From positions 1-64,000 of the forward strand of contig NZ_AKXQ01000010.1 in NCBI RefSeq assembly GCF_000276805.1: DNA of 64,000 bases, given 5' to 3'. Positions 46,610-56,554 of this stretch are shown piece after piece. The notes below the pieces were generated by a model, which made no database searches, had not been told where the DNA came from, and saw nothing but the letters and a program-made list of their open reading frames with translations. Position numbers and translations under genes: made by a program. Source of the DNA: Moritella dasanensis ArB 0140. Its GTDB lineage: Bacteria > Pseudomonadota > Gammaproteobacteria > Enterobacterales > Moritellaceae. Numbering within the stretch: position 1 is the stretch's first letter; each line of letters opens with the position of its first letter.

Positions 46610-48496
46610 CTACTGTAACTTGAATTTACCAACAACGGATTTCAACTGGCTATTCGCAGCAGCGAGGTTGATGGTTTCGCTCGCAGTCGCTTCGCCACTT
46701 GCAGATAGCTCGCCTACTATTTCACGGATAGAAGCCATGTTACGGGTTATTTCACCAGCAACAGAACTTTGCTCTTCAGCGGCGGTCGCAATCTGTGCAT
46801 TCAAATCATTGATCTGCGTAACCGATAGTGCGATAGCATCAAGATCTTTTGCTACTAGTGTTGTGCTTTCGGCTGTTTTTTTGCAAGTTAATTTTGTAGA
46901 TTCCATCGCCGTTATTGTGGTCTTTGAACCATTCTGTAGCTTACTAAGCGTCTGCTCAATTTCAGCTGTACTAACTTGAGTTCTTGATGCTAATGCTCTG
47001 ACCTCATCGGCCACGACAGCAAAACCTCTCCCTTGCTCTCCGGCGCGTGCAGCTTCGATGGCGGCGTTTAACGCGAGCAGATTGGTTTGATCCGCGATAT
47101 CACCTATAACCTTTAGTACACTCGTGATATCAACCGTATCTTTTCCTATTTCGGCAATGCTGTTCGATGTACGCTCAACATCTTCAACAAGTTGCGATAC
47201 CGTTGTTGCCGCATTGGTCACGATATTCCTTGAATCTGAAACTTGCAAGTTTGCACTGTGGGTGAATTGAGACGCTTCTGCGGCGTTATTAGCTACATCT
47301 CCAGCTGTGGCACTCATCTCTTCGACCGCTGCAACGATTTGGTCTGTTTCTATCGAATGCGCATTTAACACCTCATTGTTTGCATCCGTTTGCCTCTTAA
47401 GCTGTTCAACGCTACCTGAAATATGATCGGAACTTTGCGAAACTTCCAGCATCAATGTTTGTAAGTTGGCGATGAAGGCGTTAATTCCGCCTGAAATCTG
47501 ACCCAAATCATCATCACTCGTTATGGGAAGTCGGCGTGTAAGGTCGCCATTACCCTGAGATAAGTCTACTACGACTTCTTTAAGAGTAAGGATTGGGCGA
47601 TAAATGACATTTAATATTGTAAAACCAAGCAAAATCCCGATAGTAAGCATGATAAATGAGGCCACAATAGCGTTGGTTAGTGCTTCGTCTACAGCGGCAT
47701 AAGCAACAGATTTGTCAACGCCAATAAAAAGATACCATTTTTGCCCTTTGGTTAGATCTATACTCTTGGTGAAAGATAATTTTTCGACACCATTGAGTTC
47801 ATAATTAAAATAACTTTCATCTTGAGAGAATATTGCCTGCTGTACATCTCCCATACCAACATCCGCAAAATGAGTCCCAATTGTCATCACTTTCGAGTTA
47901 GAAGCGATTACCTTACCTGAATCATCTAAAATCAAAGTCACCGCGCCGGGAAATTGGATGTCGTTAACGACTTCACCCAAGATATCCAGCTCTATATCAC
48001 CCAAAATAACCCCATCGCTAACACTTTTTGATATTGATATAACAGGTTTCCCTGTAGAAGCGGCATTATAGACATCTGTTAGAACGAGACCATTTGTCGC
48101 CTTAGCCTTTTGATACCATTCGCGAGTTCTAGGGTCGTATTCGCTCGGATTTCTGGGACCTAAAGAAGCAAATGACCTACCATCATCAAGACCGTAAACA
48201 ACCATACTTAATCCACTCATATCCTCACTTAAAGCTGCTAATTCAACATAACTGTCGCCGCTTATTCCTGCTTGGTAATGGGCCGTTAACGAGTCGATAA
48301 CCTGCATTTTATCTTGAAACCAACTTTCAATTTTGTAGGCTTCATTGTTAACGAGAGATGCTGACATTTCATCAACGTTCTGAATTGTTGTTTCTTTTAA
48401 AGTGATGTAAGAGAGCCAGTTAGATGCCATTAAGCATAGTGTAATTAACGCTGCTACCGAGGTTATGATTGTGGTTTTGAATCCTAGGGATTTCAT
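46610..48496 (-). CDS. Methyl-accepting chemotaxis protein with dCache-like sensor
   Basis: A 628-residue chemoreceptor. Helix 1 is at about residues 8-30; a periplasmic dCache-like domain of about 240 residues contains '[14 protein letters not shown]', '[23 protein letters not shown]' and 'KPVISISK', typical of amino-acid-sensing receptors; helix 2 is '[19 protein letters not shown]'; then HAMP and the signalling domain with tip '[19 protein letters not shown]'. The YxxxxREWY and DVY-type residues suggest amino acid or amine ligands. No C-terminal pentapeptide. It stands alone with long flanking spacers. Confidence 0.92.
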   Translation of the reverse strand: MKSLGFKTTIITSVAALITLCLMASNWLSYITLKETTIQNVDEMSASLVNNEAYKIESWFQDKMQVIDSLTAHYQAGISGDSYVELAALSEDMSGLSMVVYGLDDGRSFASLGPRNPSEYDPRTREWYQKAKATNGLVLTDVYNAASTGKPVISISKSVSDGVILGDIELDILGEVVNDIQFPGAVTLILDDSGKVIASNSKVMTIGTHFADVGMGDVQQAIFSQDESYFNYELNGVEKLSFTKSIDLTKGQKWYLFIGVDKSVAYAAVDEALTNAIVASFIMLTIGILLGFTILNVIYRPILTLKEVVVDLSQGNGDLTRRLPITSDDDLGQISGGINAFIANLQTLMLEVSQSSDHISGSVEQLKRQTDANNEVLNAHSIETDQIVAAVEEMSATAGDVANNAAEASQFTHSANLQVSDSRNIVTNAATTVSQLVEDVERTSNSIAEIGKDTVDITSVLKVIGDIADQTNLLALNAAIEAARAGEQGRGFAVVADEVRALASRTQVSTAEIEQTLSKLQNGSKTTITAMESTKLTCKKTAESTTLVAKDLDAIALSVTQINDLNAQIATAAEEQSSVAGEITRNMASIREIVGELSASGEATASETINLAAANSQLKSVVGKFKLQ

Positions 48497-49006
48497 TTAC
48501 AGTGGCCTTGAAGTTATAAAATGATTAGGAGTGTTTGTCCTGTAAACACGGAGATAAACGCCCCTGGAATCTATTTCAGTTGGCGCAGCTAGATTCTATG
48601 TGATATTTAAAACTTTTGGTAGATTAAGTACTCAATTATGGGTACTTGGGCATAGTTGTAGATATAAGTCGGAGTGAAAAATATTAAACAGATACGCTCA
48701 TAACCGGTTGTAATAATGAAAATTAATCCTATTACACGAATGGGTAAATGTGTGGGAATCGATATGAAGATACACTGAGTGAGTAGCTGCGTTAAGCGAC
48801 TTCGGGGAGAAAGGGCTTCGCGTTATTGATCTAAGAGAGAACTAGCCATACATTAGTTGAGTGTAAAGAGGGATTGAGGAATAGCTCGAAAAATAAAATC
48901 GAGCTACCGATAAAGCCTGCCACTTCACGATACCTCGATGCTTATTGACCCTGTAAATTGGTCCTGTAAATAATGGTGTATTATGTTATTTCACTCATTA
49001 GCTTTA
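48497..49006. other. Intergenic region between chemoreceptor and hcr genes
   Basis: About 510 bases without a gene. It should hold the chemoreceptor promoter at its left end and the hcr 3' end at its right. Arms CACTCA..AGCT and AGCTGAGTG (48994-49018) form a small hairpin around the hcr stop, without a T-run. Confidence 0.45.
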
Positions 49007-50422
49007 CTAGCTGAGTGCGACAGTCACATCACCCTCAACTGTACTTGAACAGGCTAATACAAACCCTTGTTCAATTTCTGCAGCGGTAAGCGTTTCACTG
49101 CTGGTGGACTTTACTTCACCGCTCGTGACTTTACATTTACACGAGCCGCACACACCTGCACGACAAGCGCCGATAATCGGCACACCATTATTCTCTAGTA
49201 ACTCTAATAGTGATGAACCTTGTGCAACTTCTTTCTCTACAGCAAAGTCGGGTACGTACAACATCACACTGGCTGTTGATGCACCTGACGTGATGTTATC
49301 TTGCTGCTTGTTGTCTGCTGCTGGCGTAAAGCTTTCTTGGAAGAAATTCGCCATGTCAAAATCACTTTCTTGAGCGATATTCTCTACTGCTTTCATAAAG
49401 CCAACAGGACCACATAAGAAGATAGTGCGATCTTGTAAATCTGGATATAACTGTTGAATAACGTCTTTACTCACCATGCCTGTTTGATGTGCTAGCGCGT
49501 TACTGTTGTTTTCACGACTGAAAGTAGCAAAACCATCACTGTTTTCCAGTAATAATTGCACTTTGAAATTGCGGTGTTGAGCGATTAACGTCTGCATTTC
49601 AGCATGGAAGATAACGTTGTCTTTGTCTCTGGCGCAATGTAAGAATTCAATGTCAGCGTCGCTATCTTGTGCTAATAATGTTTTGGCAATCGACATGACT
49701 GGGGTGATACCACAACCTGCGCTAACCAAAAGTAGTTTTGCTTTGTGTTGGCAATCGCTGCTATTGAATTGGCCGGCAATGTTCAATGCCGATAAGTTAT
49801 CGCCGATAGCTAAGTTATCCGCTAACCAGTTCGATACTAAACCGTCAGGGACACGCTTAATGGTTAAACGTAATTGTTTTTGCTGTGGCACAGAGCTAAT
49901 TGAATACGCGCGATAATGGGTTTTACCGTCGATTTCTACCGTTAATGTCACGAATTGACCCGGTTTAAAATCAAATAAGGTTTGGTCTGCTGCCGCAAAG
50001 GTAAAGCTCATCGAGTCATGCGTTTCTAGTTCACGCTTTACCAATACTAATGACGTTGTAGTCGGTGACCAAGTTGTTGCTGTTACATTTTTTATCACAA
50101 CAGGTTTTACAGCTGTTTCACCAAGTGAAAAACTCAGCTTTGGTGTTGCTAGTTTTGAAGAACCCGACGACTTATTACCACCAAGAGCAAAGTTAAGCTT
50201 AGGGGGCGTTAGCTTAGAAGTAGCTGATTTAGCTGTGCTTTTTGAATTGTTGTTATCAGAACCACCAAGAGAGAAATTTAACTTGGGAGCTTGTAGTTTA
50301 CTGCTTACAGGCGCAGGTTTTTCTTTGCTCGTCGTTGATTGCCCTAAGCCAGCGCTATTTAATTTTAGGGGCTTAAGTGCTGGTGGCGAAATAGTTGAAG
50401 ACGGCGTATTTGAAGAAGACAT
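49007..50422 (-). CDS. hcr: Hcr-type NADH oxidoreductase with a repeated N-terminal extension
   Basis: Electron donor for the hybrid cluster protein Hcp. Residues about 115-350 form a ferredoxin reductase: FAD-binding 'HYRAYSISSVP', NAD domain 'LLLVSAGCGITPVMSIAK' and 'IFLCGPVGFMKAV'. The C terminus is a plant-type 2Fe-2S ferredoxin with 'CRAGVCGSCKCKV' and the last ligand in 'VLACSS'. Length 471 is far above the usual 320-350 of Hcr. The extra about 105 N-terminal residues are Ser/Lys/Asn-rich and hold three copies of a KLxxPKLxFxLG motif (41-54, 69-82, 89-102). The gene lies behind hcp on the same strand. Confidence 0.88.
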   Translation of the reverse strand: MSSSNTPSSTISPPALKPLKLNSAGLGQSTTSKEKPAPVSSKLQAPKLNFSLGGSDNNNSKSTAKSATSKLTPPKLNFALGGNKSSGSSKLATPKLSFSLGETAVKPVVIKNVTATTWSPTTTSLVLVKRELETHDSMSFTFAAADQTLFDFKPGQFVTLTVEIDGKTHYRAYSISSVPQQKQLRLTIKRVPDGLVSNWLADNLAIGDNLSALNIAGQFNSSDCQHKAKLLLVSAGCGITPVMSIAKTLLAQDSDADIEFLHCARDKDNVIFHAEMQTLIAQHRNFKVQLLLENSDGFATFSRENNSNALAHQTGMVSKDVIQQLYPDLQDRTIFLCGPVGFMKAVENIAQESDFDMANFFQESFTPAADNKQQDNITSGASTASVMLYVPDFAVEKEVAQGSSLLELLENNGVPIIGACRAGVCGSCKCKVTSGEVKSTSSETLTAAEIEQGFVLACSSTVEGDVTVALS

Positions 50423-50694
50423 TATTGCACCTATCGCAGTGATAATTTAGGAATAATTTTTTTTTAAAAAAGCTGTTATTAAAATCATCGCGCTGATTAA
50501 AACGCAGATTGAATAAGTAACAGCTATTGTATTTCTAAGATGAATGCAGATTGAAACCATGAGCATTGATTAAAGTAAGTCGACTGTTGTTGGCATGGAT
50601 GCCAACCTCAAGCCCCCATGGATGGGTTTACGGCGTGTCGAACGTCTTTAACCAATGCGGCATATCGGAATATGACCGCATTGTTCAGCGAGTG

Positions 50695-52359
50695 CTATTT
50701 ACCAGACAACATAGTCACTAAGTCAGTTTCAGCGTCACCAACACTGCGCATATCAAAGTTATCTTGTAGCGCTTTAATCAAGTTGTCAGTTAAGAACGCA
50801 GGAGCAGTAGGACCGGTATAAATACCTTTGATACCTAAAGCGAATAAGGTTAATAACACCACAATTGCTTTTTGCTCGAACCAAGATAAAACAATGCTTA
50901 GCGGTAATTCATTCACACCACAATCAAACTCTTCAGCCAGTGCTAACACTAATTGAATTGCAGAATAAGTATCGTTACATTGGCCAACATCTAATAGACG
51001 CGGGATACCATTGATATCGCCAAACTCTTTCTTATTGAAACGGTATTTACCACAAGCCAGCGTTAGTACTACTGAATCTTTAGGTGTATTCACAGCGATG
51101 TCAGTGAAGTAGCTACGCTCTTCTTTATCACCGTCACAACCACCGATTAGGAAGAAGTGCTTGATGTTACCGGCTTTAACTTCTTTGATAACTGCAGGAG
51201 CAGCTTCCATTAGCGCGTTACGACCAAAACCAACAGTGATCATGTGTTCGATTTCTGTGTGCGCGATACCGTCTTGCGCTAATGCACATTCGATAACTTG
51301 CGTGAAATCATCACCTTCAATATGCACAACACCAGGCCAACCCACGATGCTACGTGTGAATAGACGGTCTGCGTATTGACCTACGTTTGGATTGATTAGA
51401 CAGTTAGATGTCATCACAATTGCGCCAGGGAAGTTAGCAAATTCTTTTTGCTGATTCTGCCAAGCGCTACCGAAGTTACCAACTAAGTGTGGGTATTTGT
51501 TTAGTTCAGGGTAGCCGTGAGCTGGTAACATTTCACCATTGGTGTAAACGTTGATGCCTTTGCCTTCGGTTTGTTGCAGTATTTTTTCTAAATCATGTAA
51601 ATCATGACCAGAAACAAGAATACATTTACCAGCAACTGGTTTCACGTTTACTTGTGTTGGTTGTGGGTGACCAAACGTATTCGTTTCACCACGGTCTAGA
51701 ATTTCCATGATGCGGTAGTTTAATAAACCAATTTGCATTGATGTTTCAAGTAGCGCATTCGCATCTGTCGGTTCAGTACCTAAGAATGCCATGATTTGAT
51801 GGTATTCAGCGCAGATAGACTCTTCACTTTGACCAAGAACATGGGCATGTTCCATGTATGCTGCAGCGCCTTTAAGGCCGTAAAGACATAATAAACGTAG
51901 ACCAATGATGTCTTCGTGTAATTCTTCATGACCACGGTTAACCGCTGCTTCAGGTGCGAAGTTCATGATTTCTTCAGCTGTGCTTGGTAATACAAACTGC
52001 GCTGCTGGAGATAATGCAGGTAATGTGTCGCCAGCTGCTGCAGCGGCTGCCATTACTTGTGTGCTTAATTGGATCTTGTAACGCTCAGCAATTTCAGTGT
52101 ATTCAGTGATACGTTCTGGAACAAAGTTGACGTTAGTTAATGTAGAGAAGAATGCACGTGGTGCCCAAGCATCAATTTCAGCATCGATGATGTCGTATTT
52201 ACGTGCTAGTTCGGCCCAGAAAGACACACCTTGAAGATTAAATACTAGTATGTCTTGTAGGTCTGAAACATCAGCCGTTTTACCACACATACCTTGAGTA
52301 TAAGAACAGCCTTTAGCTGTAGGTGTTTGAACCGTTTGCTCACATTGAATACAGAACAT
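50695..52359 (-). CDS. hcp: Hybrid cluster protein (NO/hydroxylamine reductase)
   Basis: Cytosolic enzyme that reduces nitric oxide to N2O (also hydroxylamine in vitro). N-terminal cluster ligands Cys3, Cys6, Cys18 and Cys25 ('MFCIQCEQT', '[10 protein letters not shown]') identify the class II (enterobacterial) form. '[17 protein letters not shown]', 'THGEM'-like '[16 protein letters not shown]', '[16 protein letters not shown]' and '[16 protein letters not shown]' supply hybrid-cluster ligands. Length 554. The ATG at 52359 has GGAG six bases upstream, unlike the ATG four codons earlier. It is expressed from a sigma-54 promoter under NorR. Confidence 0.97.
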   Translation of the reverse strand: MFCIQCEQTVQTPTAKGCSYTQGMCGKTADVSDLQDILVFNLQGVSFWAELARKYDIIDAEIDAWAPRAFFSTLTNVNFVPERITEYTEIAERYKIQLSTQVMAAAAAAGDTLPALSPAAQFVLPSTAEEIMNFAPEAAVNRGHEELHEDIIGLRLLCLYGLKGAAAYMEHAHVLGQSEESICAEYHQIMAFLGTEPTDANALLETSMQIGLLNYRIMEILDRGETNTFGHPQPTQVNVKPVAGKCILVSGHDLHDLEKILQQTEGKGINVYTNGEMLPAHGYPELNKYPHLVGNFGSAWQNQQKEFANFPGAIVMTSNCLINPNVGQYADRLFTRSIVGWPGVVHIEGDDFTQVIECALAQDGIAHTEIEHMITVGFGRNALMEAAPAVIKEVKAGNIKHFFLIGGCDGDKEERSYFTDIAVNTPKDSVVLTLACGKYRFNKKEFGDINGIPRLLDVGQCNDTYSAIQLVLALAEEFDCGVNELPLSIVLSWFEQKAIVVLLTLFALGIKGIYTGPTAPAFLTDNLIKALQDNFDMRSVGDAETDLVTMLSGK

Positions 52360-52420
52360 TTGAAACTCCATTATAATTATATGATTGATATCGAATTAAC
52401 GATGATCTCATAATCTACAT

Positions 52421-52436
52421 TGCAGTTAATGTGCCA
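52421..52436 (-). promoter_or_regulatory. Sigma-54 promoter of hcp
   Basis: On the minus strand TGGCAC-ATTAA-CTGCA fits the -24/-12 consensus TGGCACG-N4-TTGCA, with GG and GC correctly 12 bases apart. It lies about 60 bases before the hcp start, with NorR-type sites about 90-110 bases upstream of the expected transcript start. Confidence 0.78.
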
Positions 52437-52488
52437 ACTTTTATGTTGTTGATATTTAACGGTATTGTGTTTTTGCTATATTATACTT

Positions 52489-52505
52489 GATGTAATAACT
52501 ACAAC
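52489..52505 (-). promoter_or_regulatory. NorR-type enhancer site upstream of hcp (proximal)
   Basis: GATGT-AATAACT-ACAAC fits the GT-N7-AC core of NorR sites, with one imperfect arm. Confidence 0.65.
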
Positions 52506-52511
52506 CTTTAT

Positions 52512-52528
52512 GATGTAATTATCACATC
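52512..52528 (-). promoter_or_regulatory. NorR-type enhancer site upstream of hcp (distal)
   Basis: GATGT-AATTATC-ACATC is a perfect inverted repeat with the GT-N7-AC core, 23 bases from the proximal site. A weaker GT-N7-AC match over the norR stop (52543-52553) might be a third. Confidence 0.75.
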
Positions 52529-52547
52529 GGAAATGCGTTAATGTTGT

Positions 52548-54128
52548 TTAAACCAATTCTGCAGCGCGTAATTTTTTAGGCTCAATACCGAGTTTTTTGC
52601 CCATCTTGTATAAATTACCGCGATCCATCTGTAAAAACTCTGCTGCTTGCGCCCACACGAAGTTAGATTGCTGCAGGGCATGGGAAATAAGCTTGGTTTG
52701 ATAGCTTTCTACTGCCCCACGTAGCTCAAATGAAGTCGTGGGTAAATCATCAGCCTCTGTATTCGAGTCGCTTTCTGCTGAATAGGTGTAAGTGTGGCTC
52801 ACTTCATCGGATAAGTGTTGCTGTAAGATCAAACTGTGCTGTGCTTGAATTGCACGGAGTCCGGCACGCATCAAAGTATGTTCTAATTCTCGTACGTTAC
52901 CAGGCCAGCTGTAATGATTAAGTGCGGTTAATGCTTGTGGGTGCAATTGCAACTTAGCTACATTGAATTGACTGCGTACACGATCGAGTATGTGCCCTGA
53001 TAATACCGCTATATCACCTTGGCGATGGCGTAGTGGTGGAACCTTAATTGGAAACACATTTAACCTATGGTATAGATCACTTCGAAAACGTCCCGCAGCG
53101 ACTTCTTCGGTTAACTCGCGGTTAGTTGCCGCGATAATGCGGACATTGATCATTAAGTTCTTATCTGCGCCAACACGTTGTACTTCGCCTTGTTGGATCA
53201 CTCGCAGTAGTTTAGCTTGCATTAACAGCGGTAACTCACCGATTTCATCTAAGAAAATAGTCCCGCCATCTGCTAACTCAAATTTACCCGCGCGATTACT
53301 GGTAGCGCCGGTAAATGCCCCTTTGATATGACCAAACAATTCACTCTCAGCAAGGCTTTCTGGTAACGCGGCGCAGTTTACGTAAATCATCGGTTTGGTT
53401 GCGCGTGAGGATTGTGAATGTACCGCGTGGGCAACTAGCTCTTTACCTGTACCGGTTTCACCACTGATTAACACGGCGTAATCAGAATAAGCCACCATGT
53501 TGATGTTGTTGCGCAGGGTTTGTATTTCAGGACTAATACCAACCAATTCACCGCCTTTATTACGGGCCTCTTGGATCAGTACTTGATTCATATTCTGTTG
53601 TTGCTGGTGGCTTTTTTGCAATGCTTCAACTTGATTAACGTTTCTTATTGTTGCCGCCGCTAATGCTGCAAAAGTGGCTACAGTAATATCATCAATACGC
53701 TTGAAAGCCCCGACCTGCATAGCGTCAAGGGTAATGAGGCCGACTAAATGGTCCTCCACATATAAGCTACAACCCATGCAATCATGCACATCAATCGAGC
53801 GGTTCGGATCATCTTTTAATAACCCATCAAAAGGGTCTGGCAAGGTCGAACTCGCTGGGAATCGAACGGGCTCGCGACTGGCTAGAATCGCGCGTAGGCG
53901 AGGGTGCTGCATTGGATCAAATTTTTGTCCTAATACTTCATCAGTCAAGCCATTTACGGCAGCGGCAGACAATAGACCTGAATCATCAAGAATAAACAAG
54001 GCACTGGCATCGCAAGGTAACACAGACTGTAGCGACTGCATTAAACGCTGGTAATGATGCCCTGACGGCAAGTTTAAATTGAGATCGAGTGCAATTTGTA
54101 ACATCGCTTGGTCGAGAGTTGTTTGCAT
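52548..54128 (-). CDS. norR: NO-responsive sigma-54 activator NorR
   Basis: Transcription activator that senses nitric oxide with a mononuclear iron in its GAF domain. GAF domain at residues 1-170; the neighbourhoods of E. coli NorR iron ligands are kept ('PDPFDG', 'VHDCMGC'). The AAA+ domain has Walker A GETGTGKE (223-230), the sigma-54-contacting GAFTGA loop and '[14 protein letters not shown]'. The C-terminal Fis-like helix-turn-helix is '[22 protein letters not shown]'-like. Length 526. It precedes hcp and hcr on the same strand, replacing the norV target of E. coli. Confidence 0.95.
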   Translation of the reverse strand: MQTTLDQAMLQIALDLNLNLPSGHHYQRLMQSLQSVLPCDASALFILDDSGLLSAAAVNGLTDEVLGQKFDPMQHPRLRAILASREPVRFPASSTLPDPFDGLLKDDPNRSIDVHDCMGCSLYVEDHLVGLITLDAMQVGAFKRIDDITVATFAALAAATIRNVNQVEALQKSHQQQQNMNQVLIQEARNKGGELVGISPEIQTLRNNINMVAYSDYAVLISGETGTGKELVAHAVHSQSSRATKPMIYVNCAALPESLAESELFGHIKGAFTGATSNRAGKFELADGGTIFLDEIGELPLLMQAKLLRVIQQGEVQRVGADKNLMINVRIIAATNRELTEEVAAGRFRSDLYHRLNVFPIKVPPLRHRQGDIAVLSGHILDRVRSQFNVAKLQLHPQALTALNHYSWPGNVRELEHTLMRAGLRAIQAQHSLILQQHLSDEVSHTYTYSAESDSNTEADDLPTTSFELRGAVESYQTKLISHALQQSNFVWAQAAEFLQMDRGNLYKMGKKLGIEPKKLRAAELV

Positions 54129-54669
54129 GCATAAGCCTTAATATCGAGAGTGATGTGATTTTTACATCGTGAGATAAGGCTGTAAATGACTGTCTGCTGA
54201 AACGGCTGTATAACAGCGATTTTATTGATCTGGATTAATTTTATAAAGGAATTAGTCATTCATAAACACTTGTTCGCCATGCTGACAATGACAGCTGATT
54301 GTTGCTCCTTTCGAGGGGGCGTTACAGTCTTGTTGTGACCAAATTAAGCACATGGTGAGTCATCGTATTTAACGAAAACGTTATTTTATAATAAATTATT
54401 TAGATATTTAAATAATTGTTTTAATTCTATTTTGCGCTCATCTTTCAGCACGAAACACTCCATTATTAATAGTTAGTCTATAGTTATGCTGCAGGTGAGT
54501 TAGTGCAAATATCATGGCATTAAATATAAGTGACGGCCTGTATATATTATGATGAATAAGCGCGCCTTGATTTTGTTTAGTACCTATATTTTTTAATATT
54601 TAACTTTCCCAACATAATTATTATTAAGTGATTTAAAACCTTTATTTAGATATTCGTAGAGAGGTATAA
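54129..54669. other. Divergent region between norR and the phosphoribosyltransferase pair
   Basis: About 540 AT-rich bases. The left end holds the NorR-type site and norR promoter; the right end must hold the promoter of the next pair (ribosome site GAGAGG before 54670). No ORF or structured RNA recognised. Confidence 0.5.
54152..54168 (-). promoter_or_regulatory. NorR-type site before norR
   Basis: GATGT-GATTTTT-ACATC has arms identical to the distal hcp site and lies 24 bases upstream of the norR start. This suggests autoregulation, probably repression by position. Confidence 0.75.
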
Positions 54670-55245
54670 ATGAAAGTATTAACATTAATAGGTGATGATT
54701 TTGTACAAAAGTGTGACAATTTAGCGAGTTTAGCATTGCGGGATTTCCGCCCTGACGTGGTGATAGGCATTGCGACTGGTGGCAAGTATGTCGTCGAGGC
54801 TAAAAGTTCATTTACGAATTTTAATCAATTAATTGTCAAAAGACAAAGACCGGCAACAAAGAAAAAAGAAAAGTTGAAAATCCTCAATATGTTAAAATAT
54901 TTACCTAAGTTTTCATTAGATTCTTTAAGAAGCCTTGAAGTCTATTATCAAGAGAGAAAATTTAAAAATAACGAAGTGAAAAGGTGCGCTTCGGATGTGA
55001 AACTTATTTCTGGTGATGCTTCTTGTTTAAAAAAACCAGGTTGTAAAGTGCTCATTGTAGATGATGCTGTCGATAGCGGAAATACGATGTTAGACGTGTT
55101 TGACTTCATTTCAAATATCAATGATAGCTGTGATGTAAAGACTGCTGTATTAACGACAACCTTTACCAATCCGATTCATAATGCGGATTTCACGCTTTAT
55201 TCCAAAATATTATTAAGATGTCCATGGGCTTTGGATGCAAGATAA
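54670..55245 (+). CDS. Phosphoribosyltransferase-domain protein
   Basis: A 191-residue protein of the type I PRTase fold. The PRPP-binding loop is 'VLIVDDAVDSGNTM' (about 127-140), preceded by the flexible-hood region and 'DVVIGIATGGKYVVE' (29-43), which resembles the PPi loop region. The middle is Lys/Arg-rich ('KRQRPATKKKEKLK'). It does not match hpt, gpt, apt or upp closely enough to name. Its stop directly abuts the ATG of a HAD-family gene. The pair has high A+T and rare-looking AGA/ATA codons compared with neighbours. A nucleotide or nucleoside salvage or modification role is possible. Confidence 0.75.
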   Translation: MKVLTLIGDDFVQKCDNLASLALRDFRPDVVIGIATGGKYVVEAKSSFTNFNQLIVKRQRPATKKKEKLKILNMLKYLPKFSLDSLRSLEVYYQERKFKNNEVKRCASDVKLISGDASCLKKPGCKVLIVDDAVDSGNTMLDVFDFISNINDSCDVKTAVLTTTFTNPIHNADFTLYSKILLRCPWALDAR

Positions 55246-55854
55246 ATGGTATCAATTTATGATCTTGACCTAACATTAATCAGAGTTAATTCTTTTAAAC
55301 ACTGGGTAATATTTACACTTATTTTGTTACCTTTTAATTTGTTTACTTTCCTACCTATTTTAAGATTGTATTATCATCGATGTACTGGTCTTGTAGGTAG
55401 GTTCGAATTTAAAAAAAGATTAACAATAATTCAATCGGAAAGTAAATACTGGAGTATCGCTGGATTTATTTTTTCCAGGTATTTATGCTTATTTATCAAT
55501 AAACAAGTATTAAAGCATTTAGAACAACCTGGCATAAATATAATTGCGTCTGCTGCGCCTGAAATCTATGGAAAATGCTTACCCTTCCTTGATCAGTTTG
55601 ACCATGTTTTATTTTCGAGTTTATCTGATGGGCATTATATAGAACTTCTCGGTGACGCTAAAAAGGTCGCAGTGGTTAACGAAATGGAAGATAATAACAT
55701 TGAATTCAGTTTGTTACGATTTTATACTGACAGCTTAGAGGACTTACCTTTGGCTAGAATTGTGAATGAATTATATGTTATCTATACCGAGGATACTGTT
55801 TTCGAATCGTTCCAAAATGAATTAGCTGATATCAAAGTCACTCTATTGAAATAA
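55246..55854 (+). CDS. HAD-family hydrolase, partner of the PRTase protein
   Basis: A 202-residue HAD-superfamily phosphatase-like protein. Motif I is Asp6-Leu-Asp8-Leu-Thr10; motif II is the Ser of 'NIIASAAPEIYG'; a Lys lies in 'GDAKKVAVV'; motif IV is 'FYTDSLEDLPLARIV', the style of HAD subclass IB (SerB-like). Residues about 19-46 are strongly hydrophobic and may be a membrane-facing cap. It starts at the base after the PRTase stop, so the two are one translational unit. Substrate unknown; a nucleotide or phosphosugar made or used by the PRTase partner would fit. Confidence 0.75.
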   Translation: MVSIYDLDLTLIRVNSFKHWVIFTLILLPFNLFTFLPILRLYYHRCTGLVGRFEFKKRLTIIQSESKYWSIAGFIFSRYLCLFINKQVLKHLEQPGINIIASAAPEIYGKCLPFLDQFDHVLFSSLSDGHYIELLGDAKKVAVVNEMEDNNIEFSLLRFYTDSLEDLPLARIVNELYVIYTEDTVFESFQNELADIKVTLLK

Positions 55855-55998
55855 TTCTCGATGCAGGATCATAGGCTCGATACCTTATACCATGAGTCAT
55901 TAATGTTTCTGCTTTTACTTGAACTGAAGTATGTTTTAAGTTGCTAATAGCTATGTATAATACGCCTCTGTTTAATAATATATAGGCGTAGTGACATA

Positions 55999-56538
55999 AT
56001 GACAAACATAGGCCTTGGCTGTTCTAAATTTACCTTTGCAGTATATCTAGCAAATACGCCGAATATGTTGGAATACCAAGACATAAGCAACGTTAATTCA
56101 CTCGTCAGTGGTGAAGTGAATGCTATCGGTCAAGCCTGTGGTAATGGCTGGCGTAAAGTATTTAACGTCTATGCAAAACTCTTGTATGCCTTAAACCCTA
56201 CCGATTTTGACTTTGCACAACGTGCACCGACTTGGCAGCAGTACCGTGATAGTTATTTACTGCAAACGGGTAGTGCAACTGCCTTGTTATTTAGCCCGCC
56301 AGTACTTAATGCCAATACCCAAACTATTCATATTATATGCGGACGTACTTATGCAAAGGCGTTACTTTCATCAGGTAAGCTAGAGGCTAACCTGGTGTGG
56401 ATAGACGATGAATTTGCAATTGATGTCAAAAACCGTTTAGTTGTGTGCCCGTATTTTGATTACCGACAGTTATCCAATATTAAAATTGAACGTCTGTCGG
56501 TGATGCTGAGTGGACTCGTGCTGGATTTAAGTAATTAA
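55999..56538 (+). CDS. Hypothetical protein
   Basis: A 179-residue soluble protein with no family I recognise. It opens 'MTNIGLGCSKFTFAVYLANTP' and contains the sequence 'NGWRKVFNVYAKLLYAL' and 'IHIICGRTYAKALL', alternating helix and strand as in a small alpha/beta domain. There is no signal peptide or membrane segment. It has a spacer of 144 bases to the HAD gene and is convergent with the lipoprotein gene at 56555, only 16 bases away. Base composition returns to the window's normal here. Confidence 0.65.
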   Translation: MTNIGLGCSKFTFAVYLANTPNMLEYQDISNVNSLVSGEVNAIGQACGNGWRKVFNVYAKLLYALNPTDFDFAQRAPTWQQYRDSYLLQTGSATALLFSPPVLNANTQTIHIICGRTYAKALLSSGKLEANLVWIDDEFAIDVKNRLVVCPYFDYRQLSNIKIERLSVMLSGLVLDLSN

Positions 56539-56554
56539 TCGCTGCCAGTTGATG

